This document shows, in pieces, positions 7,566 to 15,799 of a DNA stretch of 21,771 bases; within the stretch, counting starts at the first letter, position 1; each line of letters opens with the position of its first letter. Source of the DNA: RYN-431 sp036388295. Lineage in GTDB: Bacteria; Planctomycetota; Phycisphaerae; Tepidisphaerales; Tepidisphaeraceae. The DNA lies in assembly GCA_036388295.1 (NCBI GenBank), contig DASVSC010000035.1:1-21771 (forward strand), given 5' to 3'. The position numbers and the translations under genes were made by a program. Under the pieces are notes generated by a model that saw only the letters and a list, made by a program, of their open reading frames with translations, had not been told where the DNA came from and ran no database searches.

Positions 7566-8726
7566 ATGAGCGACGTCGAAGTCAGCGTGGTCCTGCCCTG
7601 CTTGAATGAGGCATTGACCCTGCGCACGTGCATCGATAAAGCCGCCGCCAGCCTGGCGGCGCACGGCGTGGCTTACGAAATCGTCGTCGGCGACAACGGC
7701 TCGACTGACGGCAGCCAGACCATCGCCACGGCGGCGGGCGCACGCGTGATTGACGTGCCGACGAAGGGCTACGGCGCGGCGATCATGGGCGGCATTCGCG
7801 CGGCCGACGGTCGATTCGTCATCATGGGCGACGCCGACGACAGCTATGACTTTTCCTCGCTCGCGCCGTTCGTCGATCAGCTGCGCCACGGCCAGCAATT
7901 GGTGATGGGCAACCGCTTCGCCGGTGGCATTGAGCGGGGGGCGATGCCGTTTTTGCACAAATACCTCGGCAACCCGGTGCTGACCTTCATCGGCCGCCTG
8001 CTGTTCCGGGCCCCAGTGCGAGATTTCCACTGCGGCCTGCGCGGCTTCGACCGCCAGGCCATTCTCGACCTGGACCTGCGCACCACCGGCATGGAGTTCG
8101 CCAGCGAAATGGTCGTCAAGGCCACGCTCAATCGTCTGCGCATCAGCGAGGTGCCGACGACGCTGTCGCCCGACGGCCGCGACCGCCGCCCGCATTTGCG
8201 CACCTGGCGTGACGGCTGGCGTCACCTGCGCTTCCTGCTGCTGTACAGCCCGCGCTGGCTGTTCCTGTTCCCCGGCCTGCTGGCGATCGCGACCGGCATT
8301 CTGGGTTACCTCGTCGCCTACCCGCAATTGGGTTTCACCGTCGGCCAGGTGTCGCTGCGGTTCGACGTCAACACACTGCTGGTGGCCAGCCTGTTCATCC
8401 TGGTCGGCTTCCAAGGCATCCTCTTCGCGATCTTCACCAAAACGTTCGCCATCACCGAAGGCCTGCTGCCGTCGGACCCCCGCATGGAACGCGTGTGGCG
8501 CGTGATGAATTTGGAGCGCGGCATGGTCGTGTCGATGATCGTGATGCTCACCGGCGTCGGCCTGATCGGCTGGGCGACGAACGACTGGCGTCGCCACGGC
8601 TTTGGCCCGCTCGACGCGCAGCGCTCGCTGCGCCTGGTCATCCCCGGCAGCACACTGGTGGCCATCGGCTTTCAAGCCCTGCTGGGCAGCTTCTTCTTGA
8701 GCATCCTCGGCCTGAGGAGACGATGA
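7566..8726 (+). CDS. Family 2 glycosyltransferase with C-terminal membrane helices (polyprenyl-phosphate sugar synthase type)
   Basis: Probably transfers a sugar from a nucleotide donor to a polyprenyl phosphate at the inner face of the membrane. The 386-residue protein has an N-terminal GT-A domain: VSVVLPCLNEA at 7-16, DNGSTDGS from Asp43, and the metal-binding acidic motif GDADDSYD with Asp89/Asp91. About residues 240-385 hold four hydrophobic helices. This layout matches bacterial proteins often annotated as dolichol-P-glucose synthetase-like. Its stop codon overlaps the next ATG (ATGA at 8723-8726), so it is coupled to the methyltransferase. The sugar and lipid are not known. A clear promoter with a very short leader precedes it. 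Confidence 0.87.
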   Translation: MSDVEVSVVLPCLNEALTLRTCIDKAAASLAAHGVAYEIVVGDNGSTDGSQTIATAAGARVIDVPTKGYGAAIMGGIRAADGRFVIMGDADDSYDFSSLAPFVDQLRHGQQLVMGNRFAGGIERGAMPFLHKYLGNPVLTFIGRLLFRAPVRDFHCGLRGFDRQAILDLDLRTTGMEFASEMVVKATLNRLRISEVPTTLSPDGRDRRPHLRTWRDGWRHLRFLLLYSPRWLFLFPGLLAIATGILGYLVAYPQLGFTVGQVSLRFDVNTLLVASLFILVGFQGILFAIFTKTFAITEGLLPSDPRMERVWRVMNLERGMVVSMIVMLTGVGLIGWATNDWRRHGFGPLDAQRSLRLVIPGSTLVAIGFQALLGSFFLSILGLRRR

Positions 8727-9430
8727 CCGAAGCCAAGGAGACCTTCGACGGAGTCGCCACCGCCTACGAAGCCGAATTGGCCGCGGGCCTGGACGCCACC
8801 GGTGAGGACTCGACGTACTTCGCTAAGGGCCGGGTCGACTGGCTGCAAAAGCGGCTGGCCGGTTTATCGATCGTGCCGCGGCAGGTATTGGATTTCGGCT
8901 GCGGCGTCGGCGGGTCGGTTCCATATCTGCTGGGGTTGCCGAACGTGGAACGCGTGACGGGCGTGGACGTCTCGACGGCATCCCTTGCGGTGGCCCGGCA
9001 GCGTCATGCGGATTCGCGTGTGTGCTTCGAGCCGACGATGGCGGCCGTGCCGGACGGTTCGATTGACGTCGCCTTCTGCAATGGCGTCTTCCACCACATT
9101 CCGCCCGCCGACCGGGCGGCGTGCGTGCAGAGCGTCTGCCGCGTTTTGCGGCCCGGCGGCGTGTTCGCGCTGTGGGAAAATAACCCGTGGAACCCGGCCG
9201 TGCGATGGATCATGAGCCGGGTGAGTTTCGACGCCGACGCGATCACGTTGTCGCCGCCCGAAGCCCGCCGCCTGCTGCGCGACAATGGCCTGCCGCCGGT
9301 CGCCAGCGACTTTTTGTTCATCTTCCCGCGCCCACTGGCGTGGCTGCGCTGGACCGAGCCCGCCGCCCGCAAGCTGCCGCTGGGCGGACAGTACCTGACG
9401 TTAGGCCGTAGGCCCGGCAAAACGGGTTAG
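8723..9430 (+). CDS. Class I SAM-dependent methyltransferase
   Basis: A 235-residue Rossmann-fold methyltransferase of the type 11 kind. SAM-binding motif I is VLDFGCGVGGS at about 55-65, the acidic residue after strand 2 is in VTGVDVS, and motif IV is VAFCNGVFHHIPP. ATG 8723 overlaps the glycosyltransferase stop and has GAGGAG about 4 nt upstream, so the frame's extension further upstream is not coding. Its 3' end overlaps the convergent methyltransferase on the other strand by 30 bp (9401-9430). Coupling to a membrane GT2 suggests it methylates a sugar or lipid-linked intermediate, but that is inferred only from position. Confidence 0.85.
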   Translation: MTEAKETFDGVATAYEAELAAGLDATGEDSTYFAKGRVDWLQKRLAGLSIVPRQVLDFGCGVGGSVPYLLGLPNVERVTGVDVSTASLAVARQRHADSRVCFEPTMAAVPDGSIDVAFCNGVFHHIPPADRAACVQSVCRVLRPGGVFALWENNPWNPAVRWIMSRVSFDADAITLSPPEARRLLRDNGLPPVASDFLFIFPRPLAWLRWTEPAARKLPLGGQYLTLGRRPGKTG

Positions 9431-10075
9431 CTTAAAATGGATGTACTGCGCGACGCGGAAGCCGGGTCGTGTCCAATGCACGCTGCGGCCGGGCCAGTTC
9501 GTGGACGCAAGCAGGCGGTTGTATTCGACTTCCGTACGCACGTGCTGGCCACGGTCGCGGGCGGCGAGAAGATTGTTCACCGTCGCACCCGGCACGACCA
9601 CCACATCCTGTGTAACGACCGTCTGTACGCCCGGGACCGAATACAGCAGGTTCAGGGTCGAGCGTGTCGCGGCGTCGTCCAGATGATGCACGACGCCCAG
9701 TAGCAGCACGCGGTCGATCTCGAACCGCTTGAGCAACTCCACCAAGCGGTTCTGCACGAACGTGTCATGCGATAGCTGCGCCAGGTCAAGGTTCACGAAC
9801 GTCGCATTCAGGCCCAAACGTTGTGACAACCTTTGGGCCCGCTGCAAGTACTCGGCATCGAAATCGATGCCCAGGTAAACGCGCGGCTGGTTTTCCGGCT
9901 GCACGTATCGGAGGACGTCGGCCGGCCCGCACCCTAGATCCGCCACGCGCCCGTCGGGGTTATCGAGGCCATATAGCGTTACCCACTCCTTGAACGGCAG
10001 GCCGCCGAGCAGCCAGTGCCGCAGCGCGTGATAGAGCGTTGGCCGGCGGAGAACGCGGTGGAGAAGGGCCTGCAT
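9401..10075 (-). CDS. SAM-dependent methyltransferase, minus-strand unit, third gene
   Basis: A 224-residue class I methyltransferase. SAM loop VADLGCGPADVLRYV, acidic strand-2 end YLGIDFDAEYL and motif IV DRVLLLGVVHHLDD are present. The C-terminal half has a VVVVPGATVNNLLAARDRG segment that the core fold does not explain. ATG 10075 lies 2 bases after the upstream gene's stop, so it is the last gene of a three-gene minus-strand unit. The 3' end overlaps the plus-strand methyltransferase by 30 bp, and both reading frames stay open there. The three methyltransferases in this block are not close copies of each other, so they probably act on different positions or intermediates. Confidence 0.83.
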   Translation of the reverse strand: MQALLHRVLRRPTLYHALRHWLLGGLPFKEWVTLYGLDNPDGRVADLGCGPADVLRYVQPENQPRVYLGIDFDAEYLQRAQRLSQRLGLNATFVNLDLAQLSHDTFVQNRLVELLKRFEIDRVLLLGVVHHLDDAATRSTLNLLYSVPGVQTVVTQDVVVVPGATVNNLLAARDRGQHVRTEVEYNRLLASTNWPGRSVHWTRPGFRVAQYIHFKLTRFAGPTA

Positions 10076-10077
10076 AA

Positions 10078-10887
10078 TCAAGCCGCCTTGACCGCGCGCA
10101 CGGCGATCGTCCAGCCGTAGCGTTTCAAAAACGGAAGGTAACGGAACAGCCAACGGTCGAGCCGGTCGAGCCGGTTGTACAGCGGCGTCAGGCGTTCGTG
10201 CTCCGTAACAATCTTCTTCCAGTAACGTTCCTTTGAGGGATGGACGCCCTCAATGAGGTAGAACCGCATGAAGATCCACAACGTCGTGAACCAAAAGCAT
10301 TCATACTCGACTTGGGGGAAGCGGCGACGGAAGGCCTCGACATCGCGGACGCTCAACGGGTGTTCGTCCGCGGTCCGAACCCCACCGGCCATGCGCCGGT
10401 AGACGCTGATGGCGGGGTTATGCTTCAACGGGTCCCAGGTCAGGACGACTCCGCCGGGCTTGAGCAGCAGGAGGATTTGATCGAGGGTCTTGTTGAGGTC
10501 GACGTGATGGAGCAGATTGCCGGCGTAGACGATATCGAATGACGCAAGCGGCAGCGTAACGGTGTCGGCGTCGCCCAAGTGAGTCGTCAGCGTCGTGTGG
10601 TGCGCGGCGGCAAGCCGCTGGACCAAGTCCAGGAACTGTGGGCTTAAATCGGACGCGACGACGTCCGCCCCATTTTTAGCGAACCATACGGCCGCCTCGC
10701 CGGCGCCGCAGCCGAGGTCCAGCACGCGTTTGCCTTTGAGCTCACCAAGGTGACTTCGAAACCAACGGTGCTCCGGACAGGTCGCGGCGGACCAGCTCTC
10801 GTCGACCAACACGTCTTCGACGCGCAGCGAACTGGCCCATTCGTCATGGAAGGCCTGCTCTCGGGCGTTTCGGTCCTCGTGACTCAT
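10078..10887 (-). CDS. SAM-dependent methyltransferase, minus-strand unit, second gene
   Basis: A 269-residue class I methyltransferase. Motif I is VLDLGCGAGEAAVWFAKNG, followed by VVASDLSPQFL, motif IV FDIVYAGNLLHHV and a post-motif LLLKPGGVVLTWDPL. The C-terminal third is rich in Trp, Phe, Tyr and Arg (for example FWFTTLWIFMRFYL and a basic amphipathic end), which may bind a membrane or lipid-linked substrate. ATG 10887 overlaps the stop of the GtrB-like gene (ATGA), so the two are translationally coupled. The frame's extension to 11079 lies antisense-free but inside the GT gene and is rejected as start. A role in sugar or lipid methylation is inferred from position. Confidence 0.83.
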   Translation of the reverse strand: MSHEDRNAREQAFHDEWASSLRVEDVLVDESWSAATCPEHRWFRSHLGELKGKRVLDLGCGAGEAAVWFAKNGADVVASDLSPQFLDLVQRLAAAHHTTLTTHLGDADTVTLPLASFDIVYAGNLLHHVDLNKTLDQILLLLKPGGVVLTWDPLKHNPAISVYRRMAGGVRTADEHPLSVRDVEAFRRRFPQVEYECFWFTTLWIFMRFYLIEGVHPSKERYWKKIVTEHERLTPLYNRLDRLDRWLFRYLPFLKRYGWTIAVRAVKAA

Positions 10888-11837
10888 GGATGCGGCCTGC
10901 TTTCGGGCCCGCTGCCCACAATCACATCGATGGTAAACAGCGGACGGCCTTTGCTCTGTTCGTACAACCGTCCCAAATATTCGCCGATAATTCCGAGCAT
11001 GAACAGTTGTACGCTGCCGATGACCGATACGGCCGCCAGAGTGCTGGCCCAGCCCGGCACGGCACGGAAGAACAGCCACGACACCACGGAAAATCCCACC
11101 AAAATCAGCCCGAGTCCAGCGAACGCCAGTCCGACCACGCTGGCGAACTGAAGCGGCTTGATCGAAAAACCGGTCACAGCGTCGGCCGCGAAACGCATCA
11201 TCTTCTTGAGCGGGTACTTCGTTTGCCCGGCGAAGCGGGCCCGGCGTTCGTACCGGAGCGGAACCTGCTTGAAGCCTATCCAGGCAATCATCCCACGGAT
11301 AAAGCGATGGCGTTCGGGCATCTCCAACAGCACGTTCAGAACCCGCCGGGAAATCATACGGAAGTCGCCGGTTTCACGAGGAATCTTCACCTCCGACAGC
11401 CGATTCACCAAGGCATAGAAAGCCGACGCCGTTCGGACCTTGAACCAAGTTTCCCCGTCGCGGGTGGCGCGCTGGCCGTAGACGACATCGGCCCCGTCGT
11501 CCATGAGTTTCATCATCTCACTCATCAACTCGGGTGGGTCCTGTAGGTCGGCATCAATGATCAGAATGCGGTCGCCCGTGGCTTGGGTCAGGCCCGCGGA
11601 CAGGGCTAATTGGTGCCCGTGATTGCGCGACAATTTGATCGACCGGACGTGAGGGTCTGTGCCGGCCAGATCTTTCATCAGCGGCCACGTGGCGTCGGTG
11701 GAACCGTCATCGACCAGGAGCAATTCATAAGGCCAGCCCGTTGCGACGCAGGCGGCGGTCAGTCGGCGGTAGGTTTCGTGGAGACTCTCGGATTCATTGA
11801 AGCAAGGCACGACCACCGATAAAGCCCGCGGCTGCAT
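10884..11837 (-). CDS. GtrB/ArnC-like family 2 glycosyltransferase (polyprenyl-phosphate sugar transferase)
   Basis: Makes a polyprenyl-phosphate-linked monosaccharide at the cytoplasmic face of the inner membrane. The 317-residue protein has LSVVVPCFNES at 6-16, VDDGSTD from Asp43 and the metal motif DADLQDPPE (Asp96, Asp98). Two C-terminal transmembrane helices follow at about 227-253 and 262-282, ending in the family signature IIGEYLGRLYEQSKGRP. Length and layout match GtrB/ArnC/DPM1-type enzymes. The ATG at 11837 begins the GT domain directly; a GTG/TTG-type start 20 codons upstream adds nothing. It is first in a unit with two methyltransferases and is divergent from the GT39-like gene, a likely user of its product. 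Confidence 0.9.
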   Translation of the reverse strand: MQPRALSVVVPCFNESESLHETYRRLTAACVATGWPYELLLVDDGSTDATWPLMKDLAGTDPHVRSIKLSRNHGHQLALSAGLTQATGDRILIIDADLQDPPELMSEMMKLMDDGADVVYGQRATRDGETWFKVRTASAFYALVNRLSEVKIPRETGDFRMISRRVLNVLLEMPERHRFIRGMIAWIGFKQVPLRYERRARFAGQTKYPLKKMMRFAADAVTGFSIKPLQFASVVGLAFAGLGLILVGFSVVSWLFFRAVPGWASTLAAVSVIGSVQLFMLGIIGEYLGRLYEQSKGRPLFTIDVIVGSGPESRPHP

Positions 11838-11891
11838 CCGGAGCAGATTTACCGCCCGACAGCCAAGGATGCAACTGCTCGGATTGGCCGC

Positions 11892-11897
11892 TATCAT
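11892..11897 (+). promoter_or_regulatory. Candidate -10 element for the GT39-like gene
   Basis: TATCAT 10 bases before the ATG at 11908, in the 70-bp divergent space. It suggests a leader of only a few bases and supports ATG 11908 over the in-frame ATGs at 11797 and 11869. No convincing -35 is seen. Confidence 0.4.
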
Positions 11898-11907
11898 TGC
11901 CGTTCTG

Positions 11908-13710
11908 ATGAGATGGGGCCTTCGCGTCGCGCTGCTTCTGGTGGGCCTCGTTCTTGCCGGACGTGCGTTGTCACATTACGGCCTGTCGTTCACCCTGTTA
12001 TGTCTGGTGCCGCTCGCCATCGCGACAGGCCTGACCTGTTTCGGCGACCGCCGTCTGGTGGACCAAACCATCGGCTGGTTGAACGACCGCTCGGTTCGTC
12101 GCCGACGCACGTTGAGCGTCGCGATTTTCTTCGCCAGCGTGGCGTTCTTCACCCTCAGCGCCGCCTTGAATGGCCGACCGTTTCATCCGAGCTGGCATGA
12201 CGACCAGATGCATGCCGTTCAGGCCCGGATGCTGGCGGCCGGCTATTTGTGGCACGCGCCGCACCGCCTGGCCGAGTTCTTCGACACGTTCCACATCTTC
12301 ATGCGCCCGGTGTACGCGCCGATCCACTTTCCCGGCACGGCAATTTTAAACGTGCCTGGCGTATGGCTGGGGCTCAACTTCAGCGTGATCCCGATTCTGC
12401 TGCTCTCGGGCGCGTGCGTGCTGGTGTACCGGCTGGTCGGCGATCTGCTCGACGGAACGGCAGGCGTCGGCTCGGCACTGTTCCTTTGGGCGTCCGGCAC
12501 GTCACGCATGCTGGCGACGATGATCACGTCGCACAACGCAATGGTCTTTCTCGGCCCGCTTCTGTTGGTGTTGTTCATGTGGTGGCGACGTCGTCAGAAC
12601 GTGCCGCGCTCGCTGGCTTTGGGCTTTGCGGTGGCGTTTGCCGGATTCACCCGTCCAGTAGACGCGCTGGCGTACGCCGTGCCGATCGCCGTTGGCGTAT
12701 TGGTCGAGATTTACCGTCACCGACCCCGACGCTGGAGCTTGATCCCGGCCATGCTTCTGGCTGGCTTGCCGATGGTCGTTCTGCAATTGCAGTTCAACAA
12801 GCACGTGACGGGCCGTTGGCTCTACCCGCCGTACGCGGCATATAACGACCAGTTCCACCCCTTCACCAGCTACGGCGGGCCGCGTCGGGACACCAACGCT
12901 GCTCCACCGCGGGTGTCAGACCTGGTCCAGAAACAGGTTTATTACGAACAATTCATGTTGCCGCAGACGGACGCGTTTCAATCCCAGTCGCTACTGTCGG
13001 GAGTCATTTTCAAGCGCGTACCCATGACGCTGACCAACACGTTGCCCGGACCTTTGCTGCTTGCGGTCATACCGTTGGGCCTTTTAGGACTTTGGAACCT
13101 GAGTCGTTGGGTGGCGGTTATTCCGGTCGCTCTACTGTTGGCGTTTTATACGCCGCACGCCTTTTATCTCTCGCACTACCCCCCGGTTGTCATGGCCGGC
13201 ATAGCGACCTTGGCGTGGGCGGGCCTTTACCAGATCAGCCGCGCCGTTTCGGTCTGGTGGGCTGGGACGCACGCGTTTCTCGTCACCGCCGTGACCGCCA
13301 CCACGTTGATGTCGCTGACGCCCAAGCTGTTCGGTGGGTACGAATACTCGGCCGGAACCTTTGGGGTCACCAAGTTCGTTTATCAGAAATTACCCGAGGT
13401 CGTGGAGAAGCCAGCACTGGTCTTCTGCCAGATCAGCGCCCCGAACTACAATTTCCATGACGAACCCGTTTATAACACCCGTGCCGCTTGGCCGGACGAC
13501 AGCGATATAGTGCTTGCCCAAAGCTTGGGGCCACACAATGCCGATTTGGTTCGCTATTACGACACGTTAGGACAGAATCGGCATGTGTACGTTTTGGATC
13601 GCAACACGCTTCGACTTCAGAGATTTGGAACCGTGAGGTCTATCATCGATGCGGAAGACAGTCGCAAGAAAGCCGCCGCCACGCAGCCGGCCACGCGGCC
13701 CCAGGAGTAA
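11908..13710 (+). CDS. Polytopic glycosyltransferase, GT39/PMT-like (C-type fold)
   Basis: Integral membrane enzyme likely to transfer a sugar from a polyprenyl-phosphate donor outside the cytoplasmic membrane. The protein is about 600 residues with roughly ten or more hydrophobic helices in the first 470. The first external loop carries the acidic motif HPSWHDDQMHAVQARML, matching the Asp-Asp/Asp-Glu catalytic loop of GT39/GT83-type enzymes. The last 130 residues are soluble and end in a Lys/Ala/Thr-rich tail. ATG 11908 is preferred (TATCAT upstream, first helix right after it), with 11869 as the alternative. It is divergent from the GtrB-like gene and probably co-transcribed with the TPR-YggX gene 2 bp downstream. 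Glycan and acceptor are unknown. Confidence 0.75.
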   Translation: MRWGLRVALLLVGLVLAGRALSHYGLSFTLLCLVPLAIATGLTCFGDRRLVDQTIGWLNDRSVRRRRTLSVAIFFASVAFFTLSAALNGRPFHPSWHDDQMHAVQARMLAAGYLWHAPHRLAEFFDTFHIFMRPVYAPIHFPGTAILNVPGVWLGLNFSVIPILLLSGACVLVYRLVGDLLDGTAGVGSALFLWASGTSRMLATMITSHNAMVFLGPLLLVLFMWWRRRQNVPRSLALGFAVAFAGFTRPVDALAYAVPIAVGVLVEIYRHRPRRWSLIPAMLLAGLPMVVLQLQFNKHVTGRWLYPPYAAYNDQFHPFTSYGGPRRDTNAAPPRVSDLVQKQVYYEQFMLPQTDAFQSQSLLSGVIFKRVPMTLTNTLPGPLLLAVIPLGLLGLWNLSRWVAVIPVALLLAFYTPHAFYLSHYPPVVMAGIATLAWAGLYQISRAVSVWWAGTHAFLVTAVTATTLMSLTPKLFGGYEYSAGTFGVTKFVYQKLPEVVEKPALVFCQISAPNYNFHDEPVYNTRAAWPDDSDIVLAQSLGPHNADLVRYYDTLGQNRHVYVLDRNTLRLQRFGTVRSIIDAEDSRKKAAATQPATRPQE

Positions 13711-13712
13711 CT

Positions 13713-14312
13713 ATGGCAGACGTCAGTGCACGCATCGAACAATTCCGATTCATGGCCGAAGCCAATCCGAAGGACGAGCTGGCCTTCTTCTCGCTCGGGC
13801 GGGCGTATCTGGAAAATAGCCAGCCGAACGAGGCCGCCGAAGCGCTGGCTAAGGTCGTTGAGCTGAACCCGAGAATGAGCAAGGCGTATCAGCTGCTGGC
13901 CACCGCCCAGTTCGCGGCGGCCAAGCAGCTTGACGCGATCTCCACTTTAAAGGCCGGCGTCAAGGTGGCGCACGAGCGCGGCGACATGATGCCGCGCAAT
14001 GACATGCTCAAGACGCTCAAAGAGCACGGCGTCACTCTGCCGGAGTTCGACGCCGAGCAGAAGCCGGCGCAGCCGGTCGGCGAGGGCGAAGTCCAGTGCA
14101 AACGCTGCGGCCTGGTGAAACCGAAAATGGCCCGCCAACCGTTTTCCAACGCGCAGGGCAAGCTGATTCAGGACAACGTCTGTGCCGAATGCTGGCGCGA
14201 GTGGATCGCCATGGGGACGAAGGTCATTAACGAACTCCGTCTGCCATTGAATGACCCGCAGGCGCAGAAGGTCTTTGATCAGCACATGTTGGAGTTTCTG
14301 CACTTGAAGTGA
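13713..14312 (+). CDS. TPR protein fused to a YggX-like Fe(II)-trafficking domain with zinc-ribbon cysteines
   Basis: A 199-residue fusion. Residues about 1-115 form two to three TPR-like helical repeats (ELAFFSLGRAYLENSQPNEAAEALAKVVELNP is the clearest; the region covers 20-85). Residues about 127-199 resemble YggX/Iron_traffic proteins: PFSNAQGKLIQDNV, W161 and W164, then KVINELRLPLNDPQAQ and a FDQHMLEFL end. YggX protects iron-sulfur clusters in enterobacteria. Here four cysteines (129, 132, 157, 160) form two CxxC pairs that could bind zinc or iron; classical YggX has a single N-terminal cysteine. AGGAG lies 5 nt before the ATG, and the gene follows the GT39-like gene by 2 bases. Typical YggX is about 90 residues, so the TPR half is an addition. 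Partner binding through the TPRs is inferred. Confidence 0.75.
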   Translation: MADVSARIEQFRFMAEANPKDELAFFSLGRAYLENSQPNEAAEALAKVVELNPRMSKAYQLLATAQFAAAKQLDAISTLKAGVKVAHERGDMMPRNDMLKTLKEHGVTLPEFDAEQKPAQPVGEGEVQCKRCGLVKPKMARQPFSNAQGKLIQDNVCAECWREWIAMGTKVINELRLPLNDPQAQKVFDQHMLEFLHLK

Positions 14313-14355
14313 CGGCCGACCCGACGCGGCCAAGACGTGGCTAACTGACGCGGGC

Positions 14356-15759
14356 TTACCGTCCGACGTCCGGCGGGCCGACGCGGATCGTGTTCGACGG
14401 GCCCGTCGTTGATTGCGTCGCCGGGGCGGTCGTGGGCGGTTGGACGGCCGAATCGTCCGGCAGGACGGGCAGCGGGATGCCGTCCTCGTCGATCGGCCGC
14501 AGAACGCCGCTGTACGTCGGCGTGCGGAGTGATCTTTGCGTGTCGCGTGCCTCGACGCGCATCGTCTCCAGCTTCGCCTGGGCTTCGGACCGTTCGGTGG
14601 TCAATCGGGCGATATCCGACTGCAATTGATACCACGCGCGCGGCAGCGGCACGCGCACCATCGCGCCGTCAGGGGCCTGCACGTACGAATGGGATTCGAT
14701 GTCGCGCATGGCCCGTTGGTTTTCGCCGATCTGATTGTCGATCTGCGTGATGCTCGCCTGCGTCGCGTCGAACTGCTTTTGCAGATCGACCAGTTTCTTC
14801 TGGACAGCGTCGTTGTCCTGGCGGATGGCGTCGTAGGTCGGCTTGTCGATCCAGCCGGCGCCCCAGCGGTAGAGCTGCCGCGTGAGCATGATCTTCTGCA
14901 GCCGTGCGTCCTGGTCGAGGAACGTGCGCAGCAGCTTCTGGGCCGCCGTGCCGCGCTTGGTTTCGGGCGGCAACAGGTTGATGAACTCGGCCGCAGTATC
15001 GAGCAACACCTGCGAAACCGGCGTCGATTCCAGCGACTGTTCCAGCGCCACGCACGCGGCCGGCCATTGCCTCTGGCGCGCCAGCACCAGCGTCAGGTTC
15101 AGCAGCGTCGGCGCGTGATTCGGCAGCGCCTGCTGAACCGCCTGAAATGCCTTTCTGGCTTCGACGAAGTCCTGTCGTTTCTGAGACAGCACGCCGCGCA
15201 GGTAAAGGCCGCTCACGTTCTGCGGGTCCTCGTTCAGCAATTCATTCAAGGCGGCATCGGCTTCGCGATCACGGCGGTCCTTGAGCAACAGCCGGATACG
15301 CTCGGCCCGCTGGCGCAAGTCGCGCACCTTCGCGTCGCGGTCTTCCGGCGTGATCCAGGCGCGGCCGAACTTCACCAAGCCGCGGTCGACGCGGTCCTGC
15401 CAGAGGACCATGTCCTGCTTGGCCTGGGCAATAACGGCGGCGTCCTTCGTCTGGTTGATGAACGTCTGATACCGCTGAATGATGCGCGGCAGGTCGTCCG
15501 AGAACTCGACGCTACGGCGGAGTGATTGCAGCCCCGCCACTTCGCGGCCGGGTTTGCGGGCGCCGCCATCGAGTTCGATCGATTTGACCTTGCGCAGCTC
15601 GACCGACTTGACCTGCCCGTCGTCCTGCGTGACGTTCCAGCCCTCTTCGGTGCGCTTGAGTTCGCCGACCAGCGTTTCGCCGTCCGTGGTGACGATGGTG
15701 CCCGCGCGCAACACGGCGGCGGTCAGCAGGACGAGCGGGATGGCACAGGCGTAACGCAT
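14356..15759 (-). CDS. Exported TPR and coiled-coil protein, function unknown
   Basis: A 467-residue protein with a signal peptide at 1-19 (MRYACAIPLVLLTAAVLRAG). A small beta-rich domain follows at 20-65 (TIVTTDGETLVGELKR..., ending VKSIEL), of the kind often found at the start of exported planctomycete proteins. TPR-like helices occupy about 140-290. A long coiled coil with many Gln, Asp and Lys (about 305-400) and a Pro/Thr-rich low-complexity tail complete it. No catalytic motif is seen. It is expected in the periplasm. It lies 40 bp downstream of the GH63-like gene and may belong to that unit, although a small palindrome with a TATCAT in between (15771-15783) could give it its own promoter. 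Confidence 0.7.
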   Translation of the reverse strand: MRYACAIPLVLLTAAVLRAGTIVTTDGETLVGELKRTEEGWNVTQDDGQVKSVELRKVKSIELDGGARKPGREVAGLQSLRRSVEFSDDLPRIIQRYQTFINQTKDAAVIAQAKQDMVLWQDRVDRGLVKFGRAWITPEDRDAKVRDLRQRAERIRLLLKDRRDREADAALNELLNEDPQNVSGLYLRGVLSQKRQDFVEARKAFQAVQQALPNHAPTLLNLTLVLARQRQWPAACVALEQSLESTPVSQVLLDTAAEFINLLPPETKRGTAAQKLLRTFLDQDARLQKIMLTRQLYRWGAGWIDKPTYDAIRQDNDAVQKKLVDLQKQFDATQASITQIDNQIGENQRAMRDIESHSYVQAPDGAMVRVPLPRAWYQLQSDIARLTTERSEAQAKLETMRVEARDTQRSLRTPTYSGVLRPIDEDGIPLPVLPDDSAVQPPTTAPATQSTTGPSNTIRVGPPDVGR

Positions 15760-15770
15760 GCGGCTGGTCG

Positions 15771-15783
15771 CGTTATGATAACG
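15771..15783. promoter_or_regulatory. 13-bp palindrome CGTTAT-N-ATAACG upstream of the exported TPR gene
   Basis: Perfect palindrome with one central base, lying 11 bases before the ATG at 15759. Read on the minus strand it contains TATCAT, a possible -10. It may be a promoter overlapped by an operator, or chance. Too short for a strong terminator. Confidence 0.3.
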
Positions 15784-15799
15784 TCGGCAGGCGGCGGCG

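Noticed and set aside
7512..8675. 387-codon minus-strand open frame opposite the GT2 gene
   Set aside because: Shadow of the glycosyltransferase with no recognisable domain and no sensible start.
11797..11907. Earlier in-frame starts for the GT39-like gene
   Set aside because: 11797 lies inside the divergent GT2 coding region. 11869 leaves only 31 bp for two promoters and would place the TATCAT inside the gene; it remains a weak alternative.
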